Positions 32,763 through 41,262 of a stretch of 64,000 nucleotides of DNA are shown one piece after another. The notes under the pieces were generated by a model. It did not search any database. It saw only the letters and a list, made by a program, of their open reading frames with translations, and was not told the origin of the DNA. Source of the stretch: TMED88 sp964515335 (GTDB lineage Bacteria; Myxococcota_A; UBA9160; UBA4427). Every line of letters begins with the position of its first letter. The first letter of the stretch is position 1. The translations under genes were made by a program, and so were the position numbers. Location: contig CAZETS010000023.1 in the NCBI GenBank assembly GCA_964515335.1, forward strand, positions 4,832 through 68,831, in the 5' to 3' direction.

Positions 32763-34325
32763 ATGCACCGACGACGCGTCAACGCGGCGGGCACGGCGGG
32801 TCGGTTCGCCTACTTCGTTGCGGCGGTGGGCTTGCTGCTCGGTGTCGGGGCCGGCGCGGCGCGCGCTCAGGGGGCGGCGGGGCTCGAGGTGGGTCGCATC
32901 AGCGACCTCGACCTCGAGGCCGTGCGCGAAATCGTCGACGCCGCCGAGGCGGGCGCGTCGCTCGAGCCCGCGGAGCGGCGCGCGCTCTCGCTCGAAGCGG
33001 CGGTGAAGGTCGCGCTCGAGGAGAACCTCGGGCTGCAGATCTTCGCCCTCGACGTGGCCTCGAGCGAGCGGGAGATCGACGCGGCGCGCTCGAAGTTCCA
33101 TCCCGTGGCCGGGCTGACCGGCGATGCATCGGGCACGAAGCGCGCCGAGAACGACCCGCTGGTCGAAGACCAGACGAGCGATGCCCAGCAGGCCCGAGCT
33201 CTGGTGCGGCAGGAGGTCCCGACCGGCGGTGACGTCAGCGTGGGTGTCGGCTATGGCCGCGAGTTCAAGAACGAGCTGGTCACGCAGGTCGGTGGCGGCC
33301 GGTCGAACCTCGAGAACATCAGCGAGATCGCCGGCCTCGGCATCGAGATCAGGCAGCCGCTGCTGCGCGGGGGCCGCACCTACGTGGCGCGCCAGAAGAT
33401 CCTGGATGCGCGCTACGACACGGAGATGCGCCGGGCCGAGCTGCGTGCGCGGGTCCTCGCCGTGACGGCAGAAACGAAAGGCGCCTACTACGCGGTGATC
33501 GGCGCACAGCGGCAGATCGAGGTGGTCGATCAGGCGCTGGTGCGCGACGAGGAGCTGATCCGCGCGTCGGCGGCGCTCTTCGAAGCGGGACGGGTGAGCA
33601 AGGTAGACCTGTTCAGCGCCGAGATCAGCCGCTCGAACGACCGCGCCCGGCTCGCCAGCGCGGTCGCCGATCTGGAGGTCGCTCAGAACGGGCTGCGCAA
33701 GGTGATCGGGTTGCCTGCCCACGTGCAGGTCGACGCGACGGACACGACGATTCCGTTCCGCCCGATCCGCATCGATCTCCCGGGCTGGGTGGCGCGCGCG
33801 ATGGACAGCCGGCCCGAGCTGATGGCGCTCGAGAGCCGGCTCGCCAAGGCCGAGCTCGCCGTGAAGGTCGGGCGCAACGCCAAGCTTCCGGGCCTCGAGG
33901 TGAGGGGCGGCTTCTTTCCCGGCTTCGACTGGAAGAGCTGGAACTACAACGCCGGCGTCAGCTTCGACTACCCGATCGGCAACGTCGCCGCCGAGGCGCG
34001 GCACGATCAGGCGCGCCTCGATCGCGACAAGGTCCGGCACGAGATCGCCCGCACCCGCCGCGACATCGAGCTCGAGGTGCGCGAGATCGAGATCCGGCTG
34101 CGCGAGAACACGGAGCGCGTGAAGAACCTCACGGCTGCCGTCGCGAGCGCGAGGCAGAAGCGCGAGATTGCCCGCGGCCGCTTCGAGATGGGCCTGGCCA
34201 ACAACCTCGACATCACCAACGCCGACGAGGAGTTGATCCGCGCGGAGAGCATGCTCCTGCAGGCGCTCGTCGACTACGCGACGAACGTCGCCGAGCTCGA
34301 GGCGCGCGTCGGCGGCGAGGTCTGA
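32763..34325 (+). CDS. TolC-family outer-membrane efflux protein
   Basis: 520 residues. Signal peptide (FAYFVAAVGLLLGVGAGAA), then two OEP repeats of long coiled coils and strands: 'LEAAVKVALEENLGLQIFAL' starts the first, and the second runs from about residue 335 ('RPELMALESRLAKAELAVKV'). It forms the outer-membrane channel of tripartite exporters or type I secretion. No inner-membrane pump lies beside it; the DevA/DevB-like genes at 46-47 kb are possible but unproven partners. A GTGGGGGA site precedes the ATG. Confidence 0.9.
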   Translation: MHRRRVNAAGTAGRFAYFVAAVGLLLGVGAGAARAQGAAGLEVGRISDLDLEAVREIVDAAEAGASLEPAERRALSLEAAVKVALEENLGLQIFALDVASSEREIDAARSKFHPVAGLTGDASGTKRAENDPLVEDQTSDAQQARALVRQEVPTGGDVSVGVGYGREFKNELVTQVGGGRSNLENISEIAGLGIEIRQPLLRGGRTYVARQKILDARYDTEMRRAELRARVLAVTAETKGAYYAVIGAQRQIEVVDQALVRDEELIRASAALFEAGRVSKVDLFSAEISRSNDRARLASAVADLEVAQNGLRKVIGLPAHVQVDATDTTIPFRPIRIDLPGWVARAMDSRPELMALESRLAKAELAVKVGRNAKLPGLEVRGGFFPGFDWKSWNYNAGVSFDYPIGNVAAEARHDQARLDRDKVRHEIARTRRDIELEVREIEIRLRENTERVKNLTAAVASARQKREIARGRFEMGLANNLDITNADEELIRAESMLLQALVDYATNVAELEARVGGEV

Positions 34326-34344
34326 GCGCGCCGCCGGCGCTCAG
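34322..34344. terminator. bidirectional hairpin containing both stop codons
   Basis: Perfect 8-base inverted repeat CTGAGCGC (34322-34329) and GCGCTCAG (34337-34344) with a 7-base loop. It contains the stop codons of the converging TolC-type gene and the CDP-alcohol phosphatidyltransferase gene. No T-run. Confidence 0.45.
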
Positions 34345-34967
34345 CCCGCGTCGTCGTCGAGGTCGCGCAGCTGGGCGAGGCGGCGGGCGAAGCGCTGCAG
34401 CGCCGTGACCTGGGTCATCACCGCGACGAACCAGAGCACCCAGAACATCAGGTCGTAGCCGAAGATCGGCGGACAGAAGGGCGTCGCCACGAGGCCGATG
34501 CAGAGCGTGCCGATGCGCTCGAGCCGCTCGAAGAGGTCGGGCAGGCCGCCGCGGCCGTCGCCGTCGGCGCCGAGCATCGAGGCGCGCGCCGCCGCGTAGC
34601 TGGTGATGAGCGAGCCGGAGATGGCCACCGCGACCGGCAGCCAGTGGTCGGTCACGTAGCCGATCGCGAGCAGGATGAACACGTCCTTGTAGCGATCGGT
34701 GGTGGCGTCCAGGTAGGCGCCGCTCCGGCTGCTCTGGCCGGTCACGCGGGCCACCGCACCGTCGACGTTGTCGAGCAGCTCGACCACCGCCACCAGCAGT
34801 CCGTAAGCGATCAGGTTCCGGTGCAGCGTGAAGGCGAGGGCGTTGGTTGCCGACAGGGCGAACCCGATCCAGGTGACCGCGTTGGGCGTGAGGCCGGTGC
34901 GGGCGACCACGCGGCCGAGCGCGTCCCACCAGCGGTCCATCCGATCCTTGTAGAGCTCGTCGATCAT
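34341..34967 (-). CDS. CDP-alcohol phosphatidyltransferase family protein
   Basis: 208-residue integral membrane enzyme. The signature D-x2-D-G-x2-A-R-x8-G-x3-D-x3-D is complete: 'LLDNVDGAVARVTGQSSRSG' followed by 'AYLDATTDR'. Several membrane helices flank it. It transfers a phosphoalcohol (or phosphono-alcohol) from a CDP/CMP-linked donor to an alcohol acceptor. Lies 24 bases after the GNAT gene on the same strand and probably shares its mRNA. Closeness to the phosphonate cluster suggests, but does not prove, a role in the same lipid pathway. Confidence 0.88.
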   Translation of the reverse strand: MIDELYKDRMDRWWDALGRVVARTGLTPNAVTWIGFALSATNALAFTLHRNLIAYGLLVAVVELLDNVDGAVARVTGQSSRSGAYLDATTDRYKDVFILLAIGYVTDHWLPVAVAISGSLITSYAAARASMLGADGDGRGGLPDLFERLERIGTLCIGLVATPFCPPIFGYDLMFWVLWFVAVMTQVTALQRFARRLAQLRDLDDDAG

Positions 34968-34991
34968 CGGTGGCGCGATCCCCGGGGTCGA

Positions 34992-36179
34992 TCAGTAGCG
35001 GTCGGTGTGCCACATGAACGGATGGCAGCGCGGGAAGACGACGTCGAGCAGGGCGATGTCCTCGGCGCCCGGCGGCGTCGTCTGCCAGCCGGCTTCGCCG
35101 GCGAGCACCTCCGAGGCCGCGCGGTAGCCCATCGCGAGCTGCAGCAGCGCACCGGGCGAGAGCACGAGGTCGACCTTGCGTGTGTTCCCGGCGGCGCCGT
35201 TCAGCAGCACGCGCGTTCGCTCGCCGCCGCTCTCGACGCCGAGGTCGAGGGCGACCTGGCCGCTCGTCGAACCGCGCAGTCGCTCGCCGAGGGAGTCGGT
35301 CAGCCGGCCGAGCAGGCGCAGCGGGGCGAGCGGCATGCCGAGGCAGCCCGAGCGCTTCGAGTAGGTGGTCGTCAGCGTGGCGCCGTGTGGGGTGGCGGCG
35401 GCTACGAACGGGTGGTCGGCGGGTACGGCGCCGCAGATGCGCCGCAGGTTCGCCTCACGGGCGAGCTCGCCGAGCTTGCGCACGGCCGCGGCGTGGAAGG
35501 CGGGGCCGGCGCCCGCGACCTCGCGGATCTCGAGCCGGTCGTCGAAGAAGGTGACGCCCACGTAGCCGTCGTCGCAGAGGTACATCCGTTCGGGTCTGCG
35601 CACGAGCCACGGCCAGAGCGCCTCGCTCCGCACCAACGGGCCGCTGCCGTGACGATTGCTCTCGTTGTAGCAACGGATCAGCGTGGGCAGGTCGGCGTCG
35701 ATGGACGGCCGGAAGGGGTCGTCCTGGAGCCGCGGGATGGCGCGCGCGTCGAGCTCGAGCATGTAGTCGGCGCAGAGCGGCACGCCGCCGAGCCGCGTGT
35801 AGAAGCCTCCGCGCTGCGCAAAGCCGAAGACCATGTCGAAGCCCTCGTTGCGCACCTCGCCGATGGCGTGCTCGGCGATCAGGCGCGCGTAGCCCTTGTG
35901 GTTGGCGTCCGGCTCGGCGACCACACCCTGGATGCCGGCCGTCCGCACCGGCGTGCCCGCCACCCACATCTCGAAGTCGAGCATCTGCCACTTGGCGACG
36001 ATGCGTCCTTCCTCCTCGGCGACCCAGCACAGCTCGGGCGGCATGAAGGGGCAGGTCTCGTAGGCGGCGCGCATCAGGGCCCGCAACGGGGCCACCTCGT
36101 CGGCCTTGCCGAAGACGCGGGCGGTGAGATCCGCGACCGCGTCGATCTCTTCCCTCTCGAGGCGGCGCACGACCGTCAT
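34992..36179 (-). CDS. Eis-like GNAT N-acetyltransferase with C-terminal SCP2-like domain
   Basis: 395 residues. The N-terminal GNAT domain has 'GRIVAKWQMLDFEMWVAG' and the acetyl-CoA region 'GIQGVVAEPDANHKGYARLI'. A second GNAT-like lobe and a C-terminal sterol-carrier-like domain follow (~290-395), the layout of Eis-type acetyltransferases. Substrates of Eis relatives are amines on small molecules or proteins; a 2-aminoethylphosphonate amine is an untested idea from position alone. The ATG at 36179 was chosen because a TAACCT hexamer lies eight bases upstream and homology starts here. Confidence 0.78.
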   Translation of the reverse strand: MTVVRRLEREEIDAVADLTARVFGKADEVAPLRALMRAAYETCPFMPPELCWVAEEEGRIVAKWQMLDFEMWVAGTPVRTAGIQGVVAEPDANHKGYARLIAEHAIGEVRNEGFDMVFGFAQRGGFYTRLGGVPLCADYMLELDARAIPRLQDDPFRPSIDADLPTLIRCYNESNRHGSGPLVRSEALWPWLVRRPERMYLCDDGYVGVTFFDDRLEIREVAGAGPAFHAAAVRKLGELAREANLRRICGAVPADHPFVAAATPHGATLTTTYSKRSGCLGMPLAPLRLLGRLTDSLGERLRGSTSGQVALDLGVESGGERTRVLLNGAAGNTRKVDLVLSPGALLQLAMGYRAASEVLAGEAGWQTTPPGAEDIALLDVVFPRCHPFMWHTDRY

Positions 36180-36187
36180 GGCGGCAG

Positions 36188-36193
36188 AGGTTA
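36188..36193 (-). promoter_or_regulatory. -10 element of a leaderless transcript (GNAT gene)
   Basis: Minus-strand TAACCT, eight bases before the ATG at 36179, with no ribosome site between them. Confidence 0.4.
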
Positions 36194-36275
36194 CCGGCGG
36201 GTGCGGGCCGCGCACCCGAGCGCGACCTCAGGCCGTTCCCCCTGGGCGATCTGGCTGGGCGCCGATCAGCCATGC

Positions 36276-36281
36276 TAGGGT
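36276..36281 (+). promoter_or_regulatory. candidate -10 element of the glycosyltransferase gene
   Basis: TAGGGT followed by CGG. Gives a leader of about 110 bases to the ATG at 36395, which has its own GGAG site. Confidence 0.35.
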
Positions 36282-36394
36282 CGGCGCCGGCGTCCCCCTG
36301 CCGCGCCGAATCACCGATCAGCCCCGTCCTCCGCGGGTCCGACCCGCCCCGTCGCCGGCCCACCAGCGGCCGAGAGCGACGTGCGAGGAGCTTC

Positions 36395-37534
36395 ATGCAC
36401 GTTGGCATCGTGGCGGAGTACTACCGGCCGTGGCCCGGCGGTATCTCCGAGCACGTCCATCATCAGGCCGAAGAGCTCGAACGGCGCGGTCACGCGGTCA
36501 CGATCCTCACGGGGCCGGCGCCGCCCGACTGGAGCGACGCCGGACGAACGGTCGAACGGCTCGGCTTCGGGTACGAGTTCACGAGCAACGGCGCCCTGTC
36601 GCGGCTGGTGCTCGGCAGCTATCTGCTCCACTTCCGGGGGCTCCTGCGCCGGCACGACTTCGACGTGATCCACGTGCATGCGCCGATGGATCCGTTCCTG
36701 CCGCTCGGTGCGGTGTACGCCGCCGAGTGCCCGGTGGTCGGCACGTTCCACGCGAACTTCGACCAGGGCCCGCTCTGGAATTTCCTGTATCGCTGGCTGC
36801 GGCCGCTCACCGCACCAGCCTGGGAGCGCCTCGCGGCGCGCATCGCGGTGGCCGACGAGGCGCGGCGCAGCATCGGTCGCTACTTCGAGGGCGACGTCGT
36901 GATCGTGCCCAACGGCGTCGACACGGAGCGCTTCAGGCCGGATGCCGAGCCCCTTCCGGCGCTGTCGGAGGACCGCCGTCGCATTCTCTTCGTCGGCCGT
37001 CCCGATCCGCGAAAGGGCCTGCCGCTGCTGCTCGAGGCGTTTCCCGAGGTGCGCCGGCGGGTGCCCGGTGCCGAGCTGGTGGTGGTGGGCGTGCGCGAGG
37101 AAGAGGTGCCGGAGCCGCTCGCGGCGCTCGATCGTATCGACCCCGATGCCCGGGCCGACGTCCGCTTCGAGGGCTACGCGGCGCCCGAGGACATGCCGCG
37201 CTACTACGCGAGCTGCGACGTCTTCTGCTCGCCGGCCACCGGGCAGGAGAGTCAGGGCATCGTGCTGCTCGAGGCGATGGCGGCCGGTCGCACGCCGGTC
37301 GCCTTCGCGATTCCGGGCTATCGAGACGTCGTGTCGCACGGCGTCGACGGCTGGCTGGTCGACGACGTGTCCGCCGCGGCGCTCGGAGACGGTCTGGCCG
37401 GCCTGCTCGCCGATCGGGACGCGCTCGCGCGCATCGGCGAGGCGGGGCGCAAGACGGCGCTCGGCTACTCGTGGCCGAGCGTGGTCGAGCGAGTCGACGC
37501 GATCTACAGCCAGGTCTGCGAGCGCGCGGGCTGA
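36395..37534 (+). CDS. GT4-family glycosyltransferase (PimA/PimB-like)
   Basis: 379 residues with the GT-B fold. The N-terminus 'IVAEYYRPWPGGISEHVHHQ' and 'VIHVHAPMDPFLPLGAVYAA' form the acceptor lobe. 'PNGVDTERFRPDA' and 'ILFVGRPDPRKGLPLLLEAF' start the donor lobe. The sugar-nucleotide site 'SQGIVLLEAMAAGRTPVAF' is present with E-x7-E spacing broadly kept. Resembles phosphatidylinositol mannosyltransferases, so transfer of a sugar to a lipid is plausible. First plus-strand gene before the phosphonate genes, with 125 bases between. Confidence 0.88.
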   Translation: MHVGIVAEYYRPWPGGISEHVHHQAEELERRGHAVTILTGPAPPDWSDAGRTVERLGFGYEFTSNGALSRLVLGSYLLHFRGLLRRHDFDVIHVHAPMDPFLPLGAVYAAECPVVGTFHANFDQGPLWNFLYRWLRPLTAPAWERLAARIAVADEARRSIGRYFEGDVVIVPNGVDTERFRPDAEPLPALSEDRRRILFVGRPDPRKGLPLLLEAFPEVRRRVPGAELVVVGVREEEVPEPLAALDRIDPDARADVRFEGYAAPEDMPRYYASCDVFCSPATGQESQGIVLLEAMAAGRTPVAFAIPGYRDVVSHGVDGWLVDDVSAAALGDGLAGLLADRDALARIGEAGRKTALGYSWPSVVERVDAIYSQVCERAG

Positions 37535-37546
37535 ACGGCCCGCAGC

Positions 37547-37552
37547 TATCCT
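37547..37552 (+). promoter_or_regulatory. candidate -10 element of the phosphonate operon
   Basis: TATCCT just after the glycosyltransferase stop. It leaves a leader of about 107 bases to the ATG at 37660. Confidence 0.35.
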
Positions 37553-37659
37553 CTGGAGCGGCCGGCGCCCGGCTTCGCCGCATCGACCGCCGCCCGCTCC
37601 GGAGGGGGAGCGCCCGCACCCGGCTCGCCCGGGGCGGGCGGGAGAAGGACGGAACGAGC

Positions 37660-39270
37660 ATGACCCAGACGAACTCGAAGAAGCTTCGCGATCTGCTCCA
37701 GAGCCCGCGGGTCGAGCAGATCCTCGAGGCCCACAACGCGCTGTCGGCCACGATCGTCGAGGAGGCCGGCGTTCCGGGGCTGTGGGCCAGCTCGCTCACG
37801 CTCTCGTGCGCGGCGGGCATGCGCGACAACAGCGAGCTGACGATGACCGAGGTGCTCGACGTGCTCGAGTCGATCACCGCGAAGGTCGGGATCCCGATCC
37901 TCTTCGACGGCGACACCGGCTACGGACAGTTCAGCCACTTCCAGCAGCTGGTCCGCAAGCTCTGCCTGCGGCAGGTCGGAGGCGTCTGCATCGAGGACAA
38001 GGTCTTCCCCAAGACGAACTCCTTCCTGCGCAGCGAGTCCCAGGACCTCGCGCCCGTCGAGGAGTTCGCGGGCAAGATCCGCGCGGGCAAGGACGCCCAG
38101 ACCGACGAAGATTTCGTGATCGCCGCCCGCACCGAGTCGCTGATCGTGGGACTCGACATGTCCGAGGCCCTCGACCGCGCCGAGCGCTACGTCGAGGCGG
38201 GCGCCGACGCGATCCTGATCCACTCGAAAGTGCGGACCTTCTCGCAGGTGCGCGAGTTCATGTCGCGCTGGGAGCGTCCGACGCCCGTCATCTGTGTGCC
38301 GACCACCTACTACAGCACGCCGATCGACGCCTTCCAGCAAGCCGGCGTTTCGCTGGTGATCTGGGCCAACCACATGCTGCGCGCGGCGATCGGAGCCATG
38401 CAGGGCGTCGCCCGGGAGATCGGCGAGAAGGGCACCGCGCGCGATCTCGAGGACACCATCGCTTCCGTCAAGGAGGTGTTCCGCCTGCAGGACGCGGACG
38501 GTCTGCTCGAGGGCGAGCGGCTCTATCTCGCCCAGGGCAGCGCCTGCTCGGCGGTGATCCTGGCGGCGAGCCGCGGTGCGGGGATGGACCAGCTCACCAG
38601 AGACAAGCCGAAGTGCATGATCGAGGTGAACGGCATGCCGGCGATCGAGCGCATGCTGCAGAGCATGCGGGCCGAAGGCATCAAGGACATCTCGGTCGTG
38701 CGCGGCTACAAGCCCGAGGCGCTCGCGCCGGCCGGCGCATCGTTCTTCGACAGCCCGCGCTGGGAGGAGACCGGCGAGCTCGGGTCGCTCGAGGCCGCGC
38801 GGAGCGCCCTCAAGGGCGAGGTCCTGATCGCCTACGGGGACGTCGTCTTCAAGCGCTACATCCTGCACGAGCTGCTCTCGTCGGACGCGCCGATCACGAT
38901 CGTCGTCGACGGCACGCGCTCGATCGTCGAGTCGGGCCGGGTCGGCGACCGCGTCAAGGTGAGCGCACCGGCCCCCGAGCGCTGGGACGAGCAGGAGTAC
39001 ACGCTCGAGCGGATGGCGGCCGACCTGCCCGACGAAGCAACCGACGGCGAGTGGATCGGCATGTTGCGCGCCAGACCCGAGGGCACCGAGTGGCTGCTCT
39101 CGGCCCTCGACGCCGTGCTGGCCGAGCCCGATCACGAGCGCCTCGACATGAGCGCCGTCTTCGAGCGGGTGCTGGCCGAGCATCCCGGTTCGGTGGGCGT
39201 CGTCTACGTCTCCGGCGATTGGATCGACATCAACGACCTCGCGGACGTGGCCCGCAGCGGCGGCGTCTGA
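37660..39270 (+). CDS. aepX: phosphoenolpyruvate mutase fused to a nucleotidyltransferase-like domain
   Basis: 536 residues. Residues ~10-290 are PEP mutase, which rearranges PEP to phosphonopyruvate, the first step of nearly all phosphonate synthesis. Its diagnostic motif E-D-K-x-x-x-K-x-N-S is intact ('GVCIEDKVFPKTNSFL', about residue 112) and the metal site is 'ILFDGDTGYGQF'. Residues ~297-536 form a sugar-nucleotidyltransferase-like domain, but its loop reads 'VILAASRGAGMDQLTRDKPK', lacking the Gly and Arg of the usual G-x-G-x-R. Fused cytidylyltransferases are known partners of PEP mutase. ATG has GGAGAAGGA upstream. Head of a five- or six-gene operon. Confidence 0.93.
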   Translation: MTQTNSKKLRDLLQSPRVEQILEAHNALSATIVEEAGVPGLWASSLTLSCAAGMRDNSELTMTEVLDVLESITAKVGIPILFDGDTGYGQFSHFQQLVRKLCLRQVGGVCIEDKVFPKTNSFLRSESQDLAPVEEFAGKIRAGKDAQTDEDFVIAARTESLIVGLDMSEALDRAERYVEAGADAILIHSKVRTFSQVREFMSRWERPTPVICVPTTYYSTPIDAFQQAGVSLVIWANHMLRAAIGAMQGVAREIGEKGTARDLEDTIASVKEVFRLQDADGLLEGERLYLAQGSACSAVILAASRGAGMDQLTRDKPKCMIEVNGMPAIERMLQSMRAEGIKDISVVRGYKPEALAPAGASFFDSPRWEETGELGSLEAARSALKGEVLIAYGDVVFKRYILHELLSSDAPITIVVDGTRSIVESGRVGDRVKVSAPAPERWDEQEYTLERMAADLPDEATDGEWIGMLRARPEGTEWLLSALDAVLAEPDHERLDMSAVFERVLAEHPGSVGVVYVSGDWIDINDLADVARSGGV

Positions 39271-39310
39271 GTCCGCCGCTCGAGGCCGTGAAGAAGGGAG
39301 CGCATCGGTC

Positions 39311-40480
39311 GTGACGCTCGACCCCCGACTTCTGTTCAGCGCGCTGCGCGCCGCGGGCATCCGCTCGTTCGCCGGCGTGCCGTGCTCGATCCTCACCGAT
39401 CTGGTCCTCGCCGCCGAGGCGTCGGACGACGTCGACTACGTGGCGGCGTCGGTCGAGGGCGAGGCGGTTTCGGTCGCGGCCGGCAGCTGGCTGGCGGGCG
39501 GCCTCGGCGCGGCATTGATGCAGAACTCGGGGCTCGGCAACGCCGTCAACCCACTGGCCTCGCTGTGCCTGCCCTACGAGATTCCGGCGCTGCTGATCGT
39601 GTCGTGGCGTGGCGAGCCCGGGCGCAAGGACGCCGTCCACCACGCGCCGATGGGCGCGGCGACGCCCGGCCTGCTCGAGCTGTTCGGCGTGCCGGTGACC
39701 GTGCTCCGCGAGGACTCGGACGTCGAACAGTGCGTGGCGGACGCCGCGCGCTACATGCAGAAGGAGCGCAAGCCCGCCGCGCTGATCACTCCGCGCGGGC
39801 TCTTCGCGAAGTCGCAGGGGAACGCCTCGCGCCCGCCGCCGGTGCTAGCCGGGCGAACGCCGACGAGCGGCGCCGCCGCGCAGCGCTTCGAGGGCGGCGC
39901 GCTGCCGAGCCGCAGCGAGCTGCTCGACGCCTGGTTGGCGCGATTCCCCGAGGCCCCGGCGGTCTCGACCACCGGCTACATGTCGCGCGAGGTCTCCGCG
40001 CACGGGTCCTTCGATCGCCACTTCCCCATGCAGGGCTCGATGGGATTCGCTTCCGCGATCGCGCTGGGCGTGGCGCGCACGCGCCCCGAGTCGGCGGTTC
40101 ACGTGCTCGACGGGGACGGCGCGCTGATCATGCGCATGGGCTCGCTCGCCACGATCGGCGCGTGCGCGCCCGCGCAGCTCGTTCACGTGGTGGTCGACAA
40201 CGGCACCTACGCGTCGACGGGCGGGCAGCTCACGGTCTCGCCCGGGGTCGACTTCGCGCGCGCCGCGCTCGCCTGCGGCTACGCGGCCGCCGCCTCGTGC
40301 CGGGGCGGGGACGCGCTCGACGACGCGCTCGCGTTCGTGGCGGACGCGGCCGGCTCGGGGCCGGTCCTGCTGCACGTGGCGGTCGACGAGCGCGAGGCCG
40401 AGGGGCTCGAGCGGCCGAAGCTCTCGCCGCAGGAGATCGCCGCGGCCTTCCGGGCCGGTCGAGGGGGTGTCCCGGCATGA
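39311..40480 (+). CDS. aepY: phosphonopyruvate decarboxylase
   Basis: 389 residues, a thiamine-diphosphate enzyme that decarboxylates phosphonopyruvate to phosphonoacetaldehyde and pulls the unfavourable PEP mutase step forward. The cofactor Glu is in 'AASVEGEAVSVAAGSWLAGG'. 'NSGLGNAVNPLASL' is typical of the family, and the ThDP/Mg site is 'LDGDGALIMRMG' with Asn in 'VVVDNGTYASTGGQL'. GTG start 40 bases after aepX; its stop overlaps the next gene as ATGA. Confidence 0.94.
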   Translation: MTLDPRLLFSALRAAGIRSFAGVPCSILTDLVLAAEASDDVDYVAASVEGEAVSVAAGSWLAGGLGAALMQNSGLGNAVNPLASLCLPYEIPALLIVSWRGEPGRKDAVHHAPMGAATPGLLELFGVPVTVLREDSDVEQCVADAARYMQKERKPAALITPRGLFAKSQGNASRPPPVLAGRTPTSGAAAQRFEGGALPSRSELLDAWLARFPEAPAVSTTGYMSREVSAHGSFDRHFPMQGSMGFASAIALGVARTRPESAVHVLDGDGALIMRMGSLATIGACAPAQLVHVVVDNGTYASTGGQLTVSPGVDFARAALACGYAAAASCRGGDALDDALAFVADAAGSGPVLLHVAVDEREAEGLERPKLSPQEIAAAFRAGRGGVPA

Positions 40481-41262
40481 GCGCCACTCCGCGGGCCGCG
40501 ATCATCCTGGCGGCCGGGATGGGGACCCGGCTTCGTGACATGTTCTCCGACCTGCCGAAGGGCTTCGTCGAAATCGGCGGCGAGTCGTTGATCGACCGCT
40601 CGCTTCGCCTGCTCGGCGATCACGGCGTCGAGCGGGTGGTGATCGTGGCCGGCCACCTCGGCGAGACCTATCACGAGCTCGCGAAGTCGCGGCCGGGCGT
40701 CGAGGTCGTCGACAATCCCGCCTTCGCGACGACCGGCAGCATGGCGTCGCTCGCGCGTGCGCTCGAGATCGTCGACGAGGACCACTTGCTGCTCGAGAGC
40801 GACCTCTTCTACGAGGAGCGTGCGCTGCAGCGCGTGCTCGCCTGCGAGGAGCGCGACGTGCTGCTCGTCTCGAGCCCCACCGGCGCGACCGACGAGGTGT
40901 GGGTCGAGGCGGCAAACGATGGTCGCCTCGTCGACATGTCGAAGGCGGAGAACGAGCTCGACCACATCTCGGGCGAGCTGGTCGGCATCGTCAAGGTGTC
41001 GGCCGATGTGGGGCGGGCGCTCTCGGGCGCCTACGAGGGCTTCGTCTCGCGCCACGGCCACGGCCGTATGGCCTACGAGATGGACGCTCTCGTCGAGGTG
41101 GCGCGCGAGCACCCGGTGCGCGTCGAGCTGGTGCCGGATCTGCTCTGGGGCGAGGTCGACTACGAGCGGCACTACGTGCGGGTGCGCGACGAGGTGTACC
41201 CCGCCTGGCGGCGCCGGGGTGTGGACGGCGAAGACGTCGAAACGGAGGCCATCGAGGCATGA
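40477..41262 (+). CDS. NTP transferase, probable phosphonate cytidylyltransferase (PntC/LicC-like)
   Basis: 261-residue nucleotidyltransferase with a full catalytic loop, 'AAIILAAGMGTRLRDMFSDL' followed by P-K-G-F-V-E-I-G-G, plus the metal-binding Asp in 'LLLESDLFYEERALQ'. The sequence style matches phosphocholine cytidylyltransferases and the PntC enzymes that make CMP-2-aminoethylphosphonate. In this cluster, activation of 2-aminoethylphosphonate with CTP is the most likely role. Start and stop both overlap neighbours by four bases (ATGA), showing tight translational coupling with aepY and the transaminase. Confidence 0.85.
   Translation: MSATPRAAIILAAGMGTRLRDMFSDLPKGFVEIGGESLIDRSLRLLGDHGVERVVIVAGHLGETYHELAKSRPGVEVVDNPAFATTGSMASLARALEIVDEDHLLLESDLFYEERALQRVLACEERDVLLVSSPTGATDEVWVEAANDGRLVDMSKAENELDHISGELVGIVKVSADVGRALSGAYEGFVSRHGHGRMAYEMDALVEVAREHPVRVELVPDLLWGEVDYERHYVRVRDEVYPAWRRRGVDGEDVETEAIEA

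Noticed and set aside
32763..34325. The open frame continues far upstream (from 29148), suggesting a giant protein.
   Set aside because: The upstream part is an antisense shadow of other genes; a signal peptide and ribosome site place the start at 32763.
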